Below are positions 1 to 9,123 of a stretch of DNA of 34,790 nt, in pieces. Numbering within the stretch: position 1 is the stretch's first letter; every line of letters begins with the position of its first letter. The notes beneath the pieces are model-generated. The model saw only the letters and a program-made list of their open reading frames with translations. It searched no databases and was not told where the DNA came from. The stretch comes from Cerioporus squamosus. Lineage: Eukaryota > Basidiomycota > Agaricomycetes > Polyporales > Polyporaceae. The position numbers were made by a program, and so were the translations under genes. The DNA lies in NCBI GenBank assembly GCA_022592435.1, contig JABYQS010000293.1, forward strand, positions 1-34,790, read 5' to 3'.

Positions 1-227
1 CGACGCAAGCCGGTCGACGATGTTGATGGGACCCGATTGATGCGGACGTCGATGGGGCCCCTATGGAGAATGTCGATGGAGACCCTATGGAGGATGTGGA
101 TGGAGCTCCTATCGACGACGTCGATGGAGACCCCATTGGCGATGATGTGGACGGTGCACCGATGGATGCTGGAGATGTCGATGGCGATCCGATGGACGAT
201 GTTGACGGAGAGCCTGCCACGATGTAG
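1..227 (+). CDS. C-terminal fragment of an acidic VDGxPM-repeat prot. (partial)
   Basis: This is the 3' end of a plus-strand gene whose start lies outside the window. In the frame that ends at TAG 225-227 the protein is a run of VDG units: VDGAPMEN, VDGDPMED, VDGAPIDD, VDGDPIGDD, VDGAPMDAGD, VDGDPMDD, VDGEPATM. I do not recognise the family, and no function is inferred beyond a highly acidic, probably disordered tail. One odd feature is that the first unit (DDVDG, 16-30) is in a different frame from the rest. The switch falls at the GGGACC near 25-33, where one missing base would restore the register. The frame used downstream has a TGA at 24-26, so the break is real in this sequence. It could be repeat slippage, a consensus error, or decay. 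Confidence 0.45.
45..215 (+). repeat. Short coding tandem repeat, about 24-nt period
   Basis: About seven imperfect units of roughly 24 nt, consensus GATGTCGATGGAGAYCCTAT. They encode the VDGxPM octapeptide. Unit length varies from 24 to 30 nt, always by whole codons, which argues for selection on the reading frame within the array. Confidence 0.75.
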
Positions 228-543
228 AATGTCCATATAGTCTCAGGTCTGTTCTCTTGGGTCACCTTAGTTTCATTTGTACTGCTGTGTTGCACCAATG
301 CTCTGCCCGCTGCTTTTTACATACATAGGCTTGCCTCGCAGAAGAAAGGTACGGAAAGCCCGGTGGATACTGAAAAGCATGGAGGTATAGTAGCAACTGG
401 TGAATCGGGCTTGGTCTCAGCTCGTGATACATTCGACAGGAAAGTACGAGAAGATACACTAATACGTTGAAGCCTGACGTCCTGAGGTTTGAGGAGGAGG
501 CTATTGGCCGTATCGTGAACAGCGCTCGTCCGCTCAATGAGCT
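228..543. other. Spacer between repeat-protein gene and tRNA
   Basis: I see no gene here. It should hold the 3' UTR of the repeat protein gene and the downstream flank of the minus-strand tRNA. A 110-codon minus-strand open frame overlaps the tRNA and has no protein-like features. Confidence 0.4.
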
Positions 544-548
544 AAAAA
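544..548 (-). terminator. RNA polymerase III terminator (T5)
   Basis: Five consecutive T residues on the minus strand, starting 5 nt after the discriminator base of the tRNA. This is the expected Pol III stop signal. Confidence 0.8.
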
Positions 549-553
549 GGACT

Positions 554-645
554 TGACAGTGACGAGATTCGAACTCGCGCGGGAAACCCATCACGGTTTT
601 GGAACAAGCCTAAACGTGACGCCGTAACCACTTGGCTACACTGCC
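554..645 (-). tRNA. trnL-UAG: tRNA-Leu (anticodon UAG) with a 12-nt intron
   Basis: Read on the minus strand from 645. The acceptor stem GGCAGTG (645-639) pairs with CACTGTC, with one G-U pair, followed by discriminator A at 554. The D arm is GCC/GGC with the A-box AGCCAAGTGG. The anticodon stem TCACG/CGTGA (619-615 and 595-591) encloses loop TTTAGG, so the anticodon is UAG at 612-610. A 12-nt intron (608-597) sits in the canonical place, one base 3' of the anticodon. The long variable arm is class II. The T arm GCGAG-TTCGAAT-CTCGT carries the B-box. Serine was considered because of the TGGGTTTCCC variable arm, but G37, the UAG anticodon and A73 all fit leucine. A T5 terminator follows. Confidence 0.93.
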
Positions 646-1020
646 TTGTTCGTTCTTCCTCCTGCATATATACATCGTGTCCGTCCCAGAGGATCCTCGA
701 ACGTTAATGCAAGTCTATGATTACAAGTAGGATGTTCCGTGCAGGTCAGGAGCTAGCAGATGGTATTATGTACGAGACAGATCACAGCGCATGTAGGAAT
801 ATGGCCAAGAGGAAGGACCGGGACGCAGCAGATAAGAACGAGAGGGAGACAACGAAGAAACTGGACAAAAAAGGGGTACCAAGCACTAGCAGGCGACAGA
901 TTGCAGGAAGATTGAAACGAAACAGCCACGAAGTACGAACGAGCTGCGAGTGATACACGACGACCTTACACAGTCCGTACGAATCACAAAGAGGCGGGGG
1001 TAGTGATAGTATACAGATGA
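646..1020. other. Intergenic, tRNA upstream flank and kinase 3' flank
   Basis: Nothing recognisable. A 78-codon plus-strand frame (717-953) has no protein-like composition and was not called. Confidence 0.4.
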
Positions 1021-2871
1021 CTACGCGTCGGAGTTGATGGCCAGGCTTGCCATGGACGCGTCCAGCGAGGTGCTCGAGTGCTCGCTTCGGCTGGTGCCTG
1101 GTCGCGATCTGCTACTGGTCCAATCAGCTTCCAAGGCCAGCTGGACGATGCGGGAGGAGCTACTAACCTTTCGCCTGATTTCTTGGTGCTCTTCCATCCC
1201 CAGACTTTGCGCATCCAGTAGGCCATGTCAAGTTCGTGCTGCATAACGTTGACGATCCACGGGTGCGCCAACATCTGACTCGGTGTCGGACGTGCAACGG
1301 GATCTCGTGTTAGACTGCGCGATCATCAATCAGTCGAGCCGCGTCACTGGTCATGGACTGATCTGGAGAGCTAGAGCTACTCACGTCTTCTTGATGAAGT
1401 CCTTCATCTCCGGACTGTACACGATATCCTCTTCATCCTCAAGTTCAGGGGGCTATCGTGGGAAGCCAGCAGGAACGCGGGAGAACCGTCAGCAAACGAA
1501 GATCACCGCACGGCACCGAAGACAGGACGCAGCGCGCAAAACACCCACCTCGTTCTGCACGATGTACATCATGAGCTCGATCGCGGCCAGATCGGTGGGG
1601 AATGGGAACCGGTTCGTCACGAGCTCGAGCAACGTAATTCCTGTGGACCAGACATCTGATTGGATTTTGTAGTCGTTGCCGGACAGGCGTTCCGGCTGGT
1701 GACACGATCACGGAAGATGAGCAGGAGCGTCTCGCGCGACCAGGGCAACAGCACACTCACGGCCATGTACAAGCTGGTCCCGGTGAAGGTCCCAGCAACG
1801 GAGTTGACCAGCTCGCCCGAAACACCAAAGTCACAGAGCTTGACGACGCCTTCCCGCGTGAGGAGAACGTTCGGGGGCTTGATATCGCGGTGGATCGTCT
1901 TGCGTGAGTGCAAGTAGGCGAGGCCTTGCAGGATCTGCAGTCGGCACCAAGAAAAGGATCAGCACACAGCGTGTCCACTTGCCAATTGCCCGCCGCGCTT
2001 CCGCACCGCATTGACAGCAGCAGCGAAGATGCGCAGAGGACCATCGACAGATGCTACGCACCCCTTCTGCGAGCCGCCCAGCGACCTTCTCGCCGACCCT
2101 GCCGCCGATCTCCCGCATGCGCTTCCCGACGGACTCGAGGGAGCCGCCCTCGCAGTAGTCGATGAGCACCTTGACCTCGCTGCTGCTCGGGCTGATGTAC
2201 GCGCCGTAAAAGTGGATGATGTTGACGTGCTCCGTGCTGGACGTGATCTTGATCTCACGCAGCAGCTGTTTCATCGGGGCCTCGAGCGTCGTGATCGTCT
2301 TGCGCGCCATCACCGTCCCGCTCCGCCGGTCGCGCACCTTGTACACCGCACCGCCCGCGCCCTCCCCGAGCCGGTCGAGCTCCTCGAGCATATCGTCGGA
2401 CCACTGGTCGAACTCCGCGACGGAGTCCTTCACGTCCTTCATCGACACTACGGGGGGTGGCCGCGGACGGGGTGAGATGGTCTGGTCTGGGCGAATCGTG
2501 GGCTCGCTGGTGTTGTCGGTCTGCCGCTGAGCAGGCACAGGTGAAGCTTGCTGCTGAGGGCCGCCTGCATAGAGCTCGAAGGAACCGGCCCCGCTCTCGC
2601 TGTTTAGACTCCTGAAGTCGATCTTCGGCAGGGCAGGTTTTCGCCGAGGAGAGGGGCCTGGCGTTGGGATGACAAGGGTGGGTGTGGGTGACCTCGAGCC
2701 AGGTTGAGCGGGGGTAGGCGGGGAGAGTAGGCTGGAGGAGCCATTGGGCTGCTGATCTCTAGGGACTTTGCGGATGTTGAGCGGGGCGACCTCCGGGAAC
2801 GGGTGGGGCGACGCTGAGCGAAGAGAACGGGGGCCAATGGGCCTGGCAGTGGTAGGGTGCAGCGACTGCAT
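1021..2871 (-). CDS. MKK1: MAP kinase kinase, Mkk1/Mkk2 (cell-wall integrity) type
   Basis: Dual-specificity STE7-family kinase expected to phosphorylate the Slt2-type MAPK in cell-wall-integrity signalling. Six exons: 2871-2062, 1934-1761, 1695-1549, 1452-1385, 1314-1168, 1111-1021 give 478 residues with all phases consistent. The N-terminal 160 residues are Pro/Ser-rich and include a basic [11 protein letters not shown] stretch that could be a MAPK docking site. The kinase domain has the Gly loop GEGAGGAV (169-176), catalytic Lys191, HRD 285-287 and DFG 305-307. Its activation segment [10 protein letters not shown] has phospho-acceptors Ser315 and Thr319 in the S-x3-T spacing of MAPKKs. TFTGTS is the Mkk1/2 form, whereas Ste7 and Pbs2 differ, which is why I chose that branch. 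The last acceptor is a TAG/CAG tandem that could add or drop one residue. The ATG at 2871 is the first supported; an upstream exon cannot be excluded. Confidence 0.9.
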
Positions 2872-3127
2872 CGTGTCCAGCGGTGAGCACGATGGTCGCG
2901 GTCTGAAGCTTGCAACGGCCTCTACCTCCAGGCGCTAAGAGCAGCAGCAGCACCCACGTGGCCGACCGCTCCTCTGGGTCTCATATCGCCGCCCGCCCCG
3001 GAATACAGTACGTCGCACTTGCCGCACGCCCCGAGCATGCACGCGTGCAAAGTAACTCCGAGTCTCGATTGCAATCGTCTCCTTGCTGTATGCATCGATA
3101 CACGACGTGCAGATCACATGCGGCTTC

Positions 3128-3330
3128 TATGTCGGAACTTTCCGAAGGTCATCTGGATTAATCCAGATGACTTAAATAATCCAGACGCCCCGGATTCAAA
3201 GCGGATGCCACCGGGATGGTGCCAGATACCTTTCAGATGGTGTGGATAAGTCAATAGATGGCCCCGATGGTCAATTAGATGGTAAGTAGATGTTAAGTCA
3301 TCCGGATGGTCGTGGGAAAGTTCCGACATA
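3128..3330. mobile_element. MITE-like element flanked by TA
   Basis: The ends are inverted copies: the left reads TATGTCGGAACTTTCC and the reverse complement of the right reads the same 16 bases. A second matching block lies further in (GATGACTTAA on the left; GGATGACTTAACATC as the reverse complement of the right). If the duplicated target is TA, the element proper is 3130-3328 (199 bp), which fits a Tc1/mariner-type non-autonomous element. It has no coding capacity. It contains a perfect 20-base palindrome at 3150-3169, centred on GGATTAATCC, and many GATGG motifs. It sits in the gap between the MAPKK start (2871) and the stop of the next gene (3561); the rest of that gap (2872-3127, 3331-3560) shows nothing else. 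Confidence 0.75.
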
Positions 3331-3560
3331 CTCATACACACCCCCCACACCAAAGCCAATTACACCGAATCGATCGAACTTGCAGAATACACGCGTCCAT
3401 GCGAGATGAAACCGGGGAAAACCACAGGCCGGGAACACGAGCGACGACGATAGACGATACCGAATACTGCTGACTGCGGGCCTGCGCGGAGACACACCGT
3501 AGCGTCAGCGCAGTTCTCGCGGTACCGGACCTAGAACGACTCACATACAATTAGACACCT

Positions 3561-6446
3561 TCACGACTTCACCACAATTCCGCCATCGACGCGCTCTGCG
3601 CCGTGCAACCTCGGAGCTGCACCGCGCCCCCTCCTACCGCGCCCTCCACGCTTCAGACCCCTGCCCCGACTGCTCTCGCCGCGTCTCCCGCCGTCATTGG
3701 TTATGTTACTAGTGCCCTGGCGACGAGGGGCTTCTTTGACGAGAGGTGCTTCGCTGAGCGCGACCGGCCCGGATGCCTGTCCTGGGACGCCGGGCAACCT
3801 GACGCTAGGGACAACAGAGCGTGTCTTCTCCGCAGAGACTCCCATGTCATCCATGCCGTACCGTGTTCCGAAGGTGTCACCCAACAGACCAAGAGATGCG
3901 GCGGTGGCATTCGCCCGACGCGACGGCGATAGGAACAAGTGCAGCCCAGTAGAACCTTTAGAGCCTACAGTGTTCGTCCGAAGTTGTCCGGGAGGTGTTC
4001 GCCCATCGGCACTAGAAGCATAGTCTTCCTCCGGAACCGTAGCGAGCCGACGCTGAGCGAGCCTGCTAAGCGGGATCGATCGCAGTTGCTGGGGTAGACC
4101 GTGGGTGGGCACGTCGCGCGATGGAACAGTAGTAGGCAAGGTCCACGGCTGTGCAGCTGCATCCAGACGTCGAGGACCATACGATGAAGTGGAAGTTCCA
4201 TGAGGAGTGTTTGGCGGCACCCTAGGCACAGTCGGGGATCCACTGACATCCTGAGTTGACGGTGAGAGCTGATGCGCAAGACCGGTCTGCGGTGGCTCAA
4301 GGCTACGCGATACTTCAGGTAGGGCTCGGCGCCGGGTGTATTCTGCAGCAAGACGAGGTGGTAGCTGTTGAGGGGCGATGGGATTGATGTTCGCGGCCGG
4401 CGCAAGGCGATTAAGATTCGTGTGACGGTCATCAACGCCTGCAGTACCAAGGGGACGCCTGAACGCTTGTTGAGTGCCTTCTAGTCGAGGCGGAATAGAC
4501 TGCGAGGTGAGGATATTCGGATTGAACTGCGATAAGCCAGCGGCAGCGAGAAGCTCAGGAGACAGAAGTCCTCCCTGGTAGGGAGAGAACGCGGACGACC
4601 AGATCGGCGAGGTGGAATGCGGCGGAGTAGGCAACAGGTTCTGTTGAAGTTGCTGCTGGCGGTACTTCTGAGCGATGTCCAAAGCGGATGCGGCAAAGGC
4701 AGGAGAACCAGAGGAGTACTGAGATGCAAGTTCTTCTATAACAATCGGAGAGCGAGATGACTTCAGAGCATCCAACAAAGAGGCGGAAGAGGACGAGGCA
4801 GAGAGAGATCCCGAGTGTGAGGCTGCAAGGCCTTGGTTCTTGAGGTGTTCTTGAGCGAACAACATCGCCTGAAGCTCGGGGCTGAGGTCATGTACAAGCT
4901 CAGGAGTCGGCATGCCATGATAGAACGGTGTCTGCCAGCCAGTAGTCTGCGCATTGTAGTAGTCGGGGTGAGTGCTGTCAACGGCAGGAGCCATCAAGCG
5001 ACCCAAGTCGATAGGCTCCGAATGCTTCAAGATGAACTCCGGAGGAGCTTGGGACGACTGACGGACAGGTCCAGTGCGCTGACCCGTCGTGCAGGCATTC
5101 TGGGAGATCTGAGGTGGACGAGCCGAAGACAACACAGCAACGGGGCGAGGATTCACTATCTTCGCAGGTTTGGGTTCCGGTTTCGTTGTCGCGAGCGGAC
5201 GCGTCGATTGGCCGGGGATCAAAGCCGAGGGCTTCTCCGTATATGTCTGTGCGGCCAGAAACTTGGTCGAAGCACGTGTGCCTGTCGTCTCGTCGGTCTG
5301 CAGCCCCCAGATGACACGAGGGATGCTATCCGGCTCCTCGATGATCGTGCCTTCCGCTCCGCTAAAGTACGTGGTCAGTGAACGAGCAACACACATAGTC
5401 TCATAGACGCATACGAGGGACAGCGGGCATAGGGAAGCGACAGCGGCCCATGCAGTGCTGGGATAGGACGGGGCGGAGACTTCGTCCATGAGATCCATTC
5501 TGAGGACAGCAAGAGTATGAGCATTGAAGGAAGCGTTAATACGGCCAGCCGTACCTTCGTCATCGGAGTCAGGAGGGGACTCTTCGATCGTCCGCTGTCG
5601 GAGAAAATCGTTGGACAACTGGTTGCTGTTGTTCGCGATGATGACGATTGAATCGGGGGAGGATGGGGCGGAGGGCGTGTGCGGGACGTCAGTGGCCTGC
5701 GAGCGGACGCGAACTCGGGGGCGCTCTCCATCTTCCGAGATGAATATCTCCCCAGAGACGTCGAAGCTCTCAGAGGACGTGTCGACGTGCTTCGGAGTAG
5801 TCAAGGGCATAGACACGACGCGGGCGGTCTTCTTCTCGAGGACCTTCTTCATGCGGAACTTGGGCGTTGCCTCGGGCAGCGAAACAATTCGCGCCGTAGG
5901 CTGCTTGTTGGCAAGTGTAGTGGGGCGGTTGACGGACAGATGCTCCATCTTGTAGGTGCGAGAGGTCGTCGTCATGGACTTATCTGCGGAAGTGGCCGAC
6001 TCGAAGGAGAAGTCGGTCTGGTCATGGGTGTATGCGCTACTTGCATTCGTTGGTTCTCTCGAACGGTCAGGCGGAGGAGAGGACGCGAGCTCTGCGGGCT
6101 GAGGGGCTTGATCTTGCAGCTGCGACGGGGGTTCCATGCTGTGGGACGACGGAGGTGCGGGCGAAGGCGTCTTGCGGGGCGCGCTGTCAGTCTGAACGCC
6201 GCGTTCTGCGTACTCCTTGCTGGCGTGGTGGCGGGCGGTGGACAACATTCCGTTCTGACGCGTTGAGGAGGAGGGAGAGATGGAGGGGTCAGATTGAACA
6301 TGGACGTCGCTGGTCAAGACGCGAACCTGCGGAGCTCGAATCCGCTGTGGAGGACGCGTCCCGTCACATTGTGACGCGATTGCCAAACCGAACAAGTTCT
6401 TCAAGCCTTCAAGCTTGGTGAAGTGGTCCGACGAAGCAGCAGACAA
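3561..6446 (-). CDS. Large disordered protein of unknown function (5' end unresolved)
   Basis: I do not recognise the family. One frame is open across the whole interval, but two typical introns are hidden in it: 5554-5500 (55 nt, GTACGG...CTCAG) and 5414-5362 (53 nt, GTATGC...CTGAC...TTTAG). Removing both keeps the frame (exons 6446-5555, 5499-5415, 5361-3561; about 925 residues). It also replaces odd Cys-rich and hydrophobic stretches with a natural-looking segment around HGPLSLPYARCPSGAEGT. The protein is Ser/Pro/Gln-rich and mostly disordered. It has a KLEGLKNLFGLA helix near the N-terminus, a SRGRGLKRGGRGRRGRG Arg/Gly tail that may bind RNA, and a C-terminal VVKS. The open frame starts with TTG at 6446; there is no good ATG before residue 67, so a short upstream exon is likely between 6447 and 6564. 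Confidence 0.75.
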   Translation of the reverse strand: MSAASSDHFTKLEGLKNLFGLAIASQCDGTRPPQRIRAPQVRVLTSDVHVQSDPSISPSSSTRQNGMLSTARHHASKEYAERGVQTDSAPRKTPSPAPPSSHSMEPPSQLQDQAPQPAELASSPPPDRSREPTNASSAYTHDQTDFSFESATSADKSMTTTSRTYKMEHLSVNRPTTLANKQPTARIVSLPEATPKFRMKKVLEKKTARVVSMPLTTPKHVDTSSESFDVSGEIFISEDGERPRVRVRSQATDVPHTPSAPSSPDSIVIIANNSNQLSNDFLRQRTIEESPPDSDDEGTAGRINASFNAHTLAVLRMDLMDEVSAPSYPSTAWAAVASLCPLSLVCVYETMCVARSLTTYFSGAEGTIIEEPDSIPRVIWGLQTDETTGTRASTKFLAAQTYTEKPSALIPGQSTRPLATTKPEPKPAKIVNPRPVAVLSSARPPQISQNACTTGQRTGPVRQSSQAPPEFILKHSEPIDLGRLMAPAVDSTHPDYYNAQTTGWQTPFYHGMPTPELVHDLSPELQAMLFAQEHLKNQGLAASHSGSLSASSSSASLLDALKSSRSPIVIEELASQYSSGSPAFAASALDIAQKYRQQQLQQNLLPTPPHSTSPIWSSAFSPYQGGLLSPELLAAAGLSQFNPNILTSQSIPPRLEGTQQAFRRPLGTAGVDDRHTNLNRLAPAANINPIAPQQLPPRLAAEYTRRRALPEVSRSLEPPQTGLAHQLSPSTQDVSGSPTVPRVPPNTPHGTSTSSYGPRRLDAAAQPWTLPTTVPSRDVPTHGLPQQLRSIPLSRLAQRRLATVPEEDYASSADGRTPPGQLRTNTVGSKGSTGLHLFLSPSRRANATAASLGLLGDTFGTRYGMDDMGVSAEKTRSVVPSVRLPGVPGQASGPVALSEAPLVKEAPRRQGTSNITNDGGRRGESSRGRGLKRGGRGRRGRGAAPRLHGAERVDGGIVVKS

Positions 6447-6564
6447 ACAAACGATAAATGATACACTACATCCTGTCAGTATATGAGCTTGAGATACACT
6501 ATCGTGGTGTCCTCCATGGCTATGGTAGACCCTCCCGCCAGCTCCGGATATGAGGCGGCATGAA

Positions 6565-7941
6565 TCATTTCTTCTGGAAGAAGGTGGATAGCTGCGCCAT
6601 ACCCTTGATATTCGCTTTCTTCAGCTTCTCCACGCCCATAGAGCCCCTGCCTTTGCGCTTCTTGTCGATCCCTGCCGCCGCCTTTCCATCTGCACTGTCC
6701 TTGCTCTCCCTCGCTTCCACCGCGTTCATGTTGACTGCCGCCAGGGCCATGTTTTCCTCCCTGAGAACCTTCATGTATGCGTCGAGCGCGGCGAAGCTGC
6801 GAATGGAGAAGTTTAGACATACAAATGATGAACGACGATTGGAGATGCCGTACTCATATGATGATAGTAGCTCCTCGTATACATCCCGAGGGAGGTACTG
6901 CGATAGCAGGTCACAGGCGCACCGCAAGCGACCGGCTGGAGACGAGCAGATGAGCGATACGGAGCAGTGCGGAAGAGTCAGCGACTCACCCTTCAATAGC
7001 TCCTCCTTTCCGTCCTCCAGGAGCCCGTCTTTTGCGAGGCTCCGCGTCAGCGTGCGGGAAATCTCGGATACATCTTGGTGAGACAGTCGCGCGACCTTGG
7101 TTCGCAAGTACGCCTGCACGCGTTCAGGAGAGTAGCGGTAGACGGTGATCTCCGGAGTGATCTCTGCATGCCCTCAGGTGAGTACGAGGCGGCCTCGAGA
7201 GGTACCAATGACGCACCTTTGTACTCGCATACACGACGCATGGCAGCCTGCACGCATCCCAAGCTCGATAGGAACAAGACATCTTGTGAAGGCATCGTTG
7301 ACCCTGAAGCATTCTCGCCAGATGTTGCTGAAGACGCGAGCTTGTATGCGGCATCTTCAATGAGGTCTTCTAGTGGCCTGAAGTTACCCAAACCACCTGC
7401 CTGCGTAGGATGTGAGGATGTGATCTGGGGCGAAATGTGGTGGATCTCACGGGTAGCGTCGTTCGCAATATGGGTATCAGCAAGAAAGCGGGGTCGACGG
7501 GGGTCATCACGAGGAGCTTGCCGTCTACGCCTGCTATTAGTTGTGCTTCACCGGCATATGGACCCACGCTCACCTTCCACCACTTCGTTCGACATGAACC
7601 ATGATCTCTGATTAGGAGGAGACACCGCTTGTACCTCCAAGATCGAACTCTTTCCCTCTTTCGGAATCTCGGATGGTAAGAACAACGAGGATACGCCTGT
7701 GCGCATGTTGAGACAAGTTCTGGCGACGCGAATGAATGATAACAGACGTACCGGTGCGCGGATGGGGCAGCCTCAGAAAGCGCAGACCGCCCTCGCTGCC
7801 ACGGTCCTTCGTCTCATCCCCTTCAAGTTGCCCGCATATCGTCTGCAGGAGGTCTGTGCAACAGGGATGTGAGACTGATCAACTTGGTTTGCGCGAGTAA
7901 ATTGGCTAACCAGCAGGTAGAACGCCGACGTGGCAGGCCAT
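6565..7941 (-). CDS. RNH202: Ribonuclease H2 subunit B
   Basis: Non-catalytic subunit of the heterotrimeric RNase H2 that removes ribonucleotides and RNA-DNA hybrids in the nucleus. Eight exons (7941-7911, 7853-7752, 7696-7574, 7530-7451, 7400-7217, 7163-6990, 6935-6854, 6796-6565) join in phase to 335 residues. Family landmarks in order: HVGVLPADLLQ at the N-terminus, RFLRLPHPRTG, SWFMSNEVVEG, GKLLVMTPVDPAFLLIPIL, NFRPLEDLIEDAAYKLAS, ITVYRYSPERVQAYLRTKV, and a Lys-rich tail. The C-terminus MAQLSTFFQKK matches the position and degenerate form of the PCNA-binding PIP box seen in human RNASEH2B. The introns of exons 6/7 (54 nt) and 7/8 (57 nt) are multiples of three without stops, so retention would not be visible as a frame break. 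The start ATG at 7941 gives the conserved N-terminus only after splicing a 31-nt first exon. Confidence 0.92.
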
Positions 7942-9123
7942 GAGGTCAAGCTAAGGACTGGAGTAGAGTAAGTTGTGGCGAGTCCGTTTGAGTAGCAGTA
8001 GACTAGAGTAGGGAAGCAACTGAAGTGGACGCGTGCGAGAGACTCAGAGAGGGTGAGCAAGGCAGGCCCGACGCGCTTGTGGCTACCGCGTTCGCGTTGT
8101 GTACTCCTATTTGCTCCAGCGCTTCAGGGGCCCGCCTCCGCCTCGCCGCGGCCCCCGTTGTTCAACTTGTTACTCGAAGACGACTCGGACAGTTCATGAT
8201 CATACAGTCGCGGCCGACGTAGTCAAGCAGACTGAACTCTGCCGTACCTGTATACGCCCGACTCACTAGGGGGGAACGAACTACGAACCGCGATGGCATG
8301 ACTCTATATACTTGGTTTGTGTCACTTCATTCGTTCATGTGTTCAAGTACTGACGCGACTTCGTCAACTACTTGGTATGGTCCTCCGATTGATGAAATCC
8401 GTCTGTCTAGTTCCGTCTGTCTAGTGGAATGGAAGACGCGCGATTGCGCTTTTGAACTAGTGAGTATGTATGTGGATTTCAAGGTCTGCATACGGCGAAC
8501 AACGTACATGCCGACTGTCGCCCGCTCGACATGATCAATCGAGAGATCAATCATGCTTGGGAAGCAGCACTGTGTTTGTCGATATTGAAGGCGGACTTCG
8601 TCTAGTTCATTTTCTGTCAGCCAGCTATCCTCACCATGCAGCCCACCGACGATGACAATATTGTCGGTACCCCCCAGCAATTGCCACTCCAAAACGCGAA
8701 CGACCGCTTATAAACGATGGACGTCCACATGTTACGAGTGCGTACTCGGCCGACCTTTCTTACGTTCAAGTGGCTGACGTTTCTGTCCAGGAAGAATGGG
8801 CAACCATCCGGAGCTCTCGCCAATGATCTGGTATAGTGGATCGACTCTAGTATCCGCGTCTTGTGCTACAACCGTACGGTTCTGACGATACGTTAGTCAA
8901 CCTCTCCATCGGCTCAATCCGGGATCTCGGATGGGTGCCCGCGCCCGAGCTAAGTCCGAAGACGAGATTCCTGTGAAGCGTCGCTGGCCCACTTAGGCAG
9001 GTGAGCACGATCGAGTGAAGTTGCTGCCATCCGCTCGCTATATGACGCTCTCTGCCGTCTCCAGCTTGGGTCACTCGCGCATATACCCACCGCGCATATA
9101 CCCACCTCGCGTCCGCCGTCGAC
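7942..9123. other. Intergenic, divergent promoter region of RNH202 and the 9124 gene
   Basis: No gene supported. A perfect 14-bp tandem duplication (TCCGTCTGTCTAGT twice, 8398-8425) and a 12-base palindrome GACAATATTGTC (8654-8665) are the only structures I noted. A 121-codon minus-strand frame at 8327-8692 and a 136-codon one at 8847-9257 look non-coding. Confidence 0.4.
9076..9105. repeat. Perfect 15-bp tandem duplication in the 5' flank
   Basis: CGCGCATATACCCAC occurs twice head to tail, ending 18 bp upstream of the ATG at 9124. It probably lies in the 5' UTR or core promoter of that gene. Confidence 0.8.

Noticed and set aside
262..594. 110-codon minus-strand open frame
   Set aside because: It overlaps the tRNA and has no protein-like features or splice partners.
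554..645. Calling the minus-strand tRNA a serine tRNA
   Set aside because: The variable arm suggested Ser, but the only anticodon consistent with the 5-bp stem and canonical intron position is UAG, and the discriminator base is A.
2011..2475. 154-codon plus-strand open frame
   Set aside because: It is antisense to the kinase domain of the MAPKK, which is firmly supported.
5679..6266. 195-codon plus-strand open frame
   Set aside because: It is a shadow of the disordered-protein gene on the other strand, with Arg-rich chance composition.
3561..6446. A single uninterrupted 961-codon gene
   Set aside because: Two canonical introns are buried in it, and splicing both gives a better protein while preserving frame.
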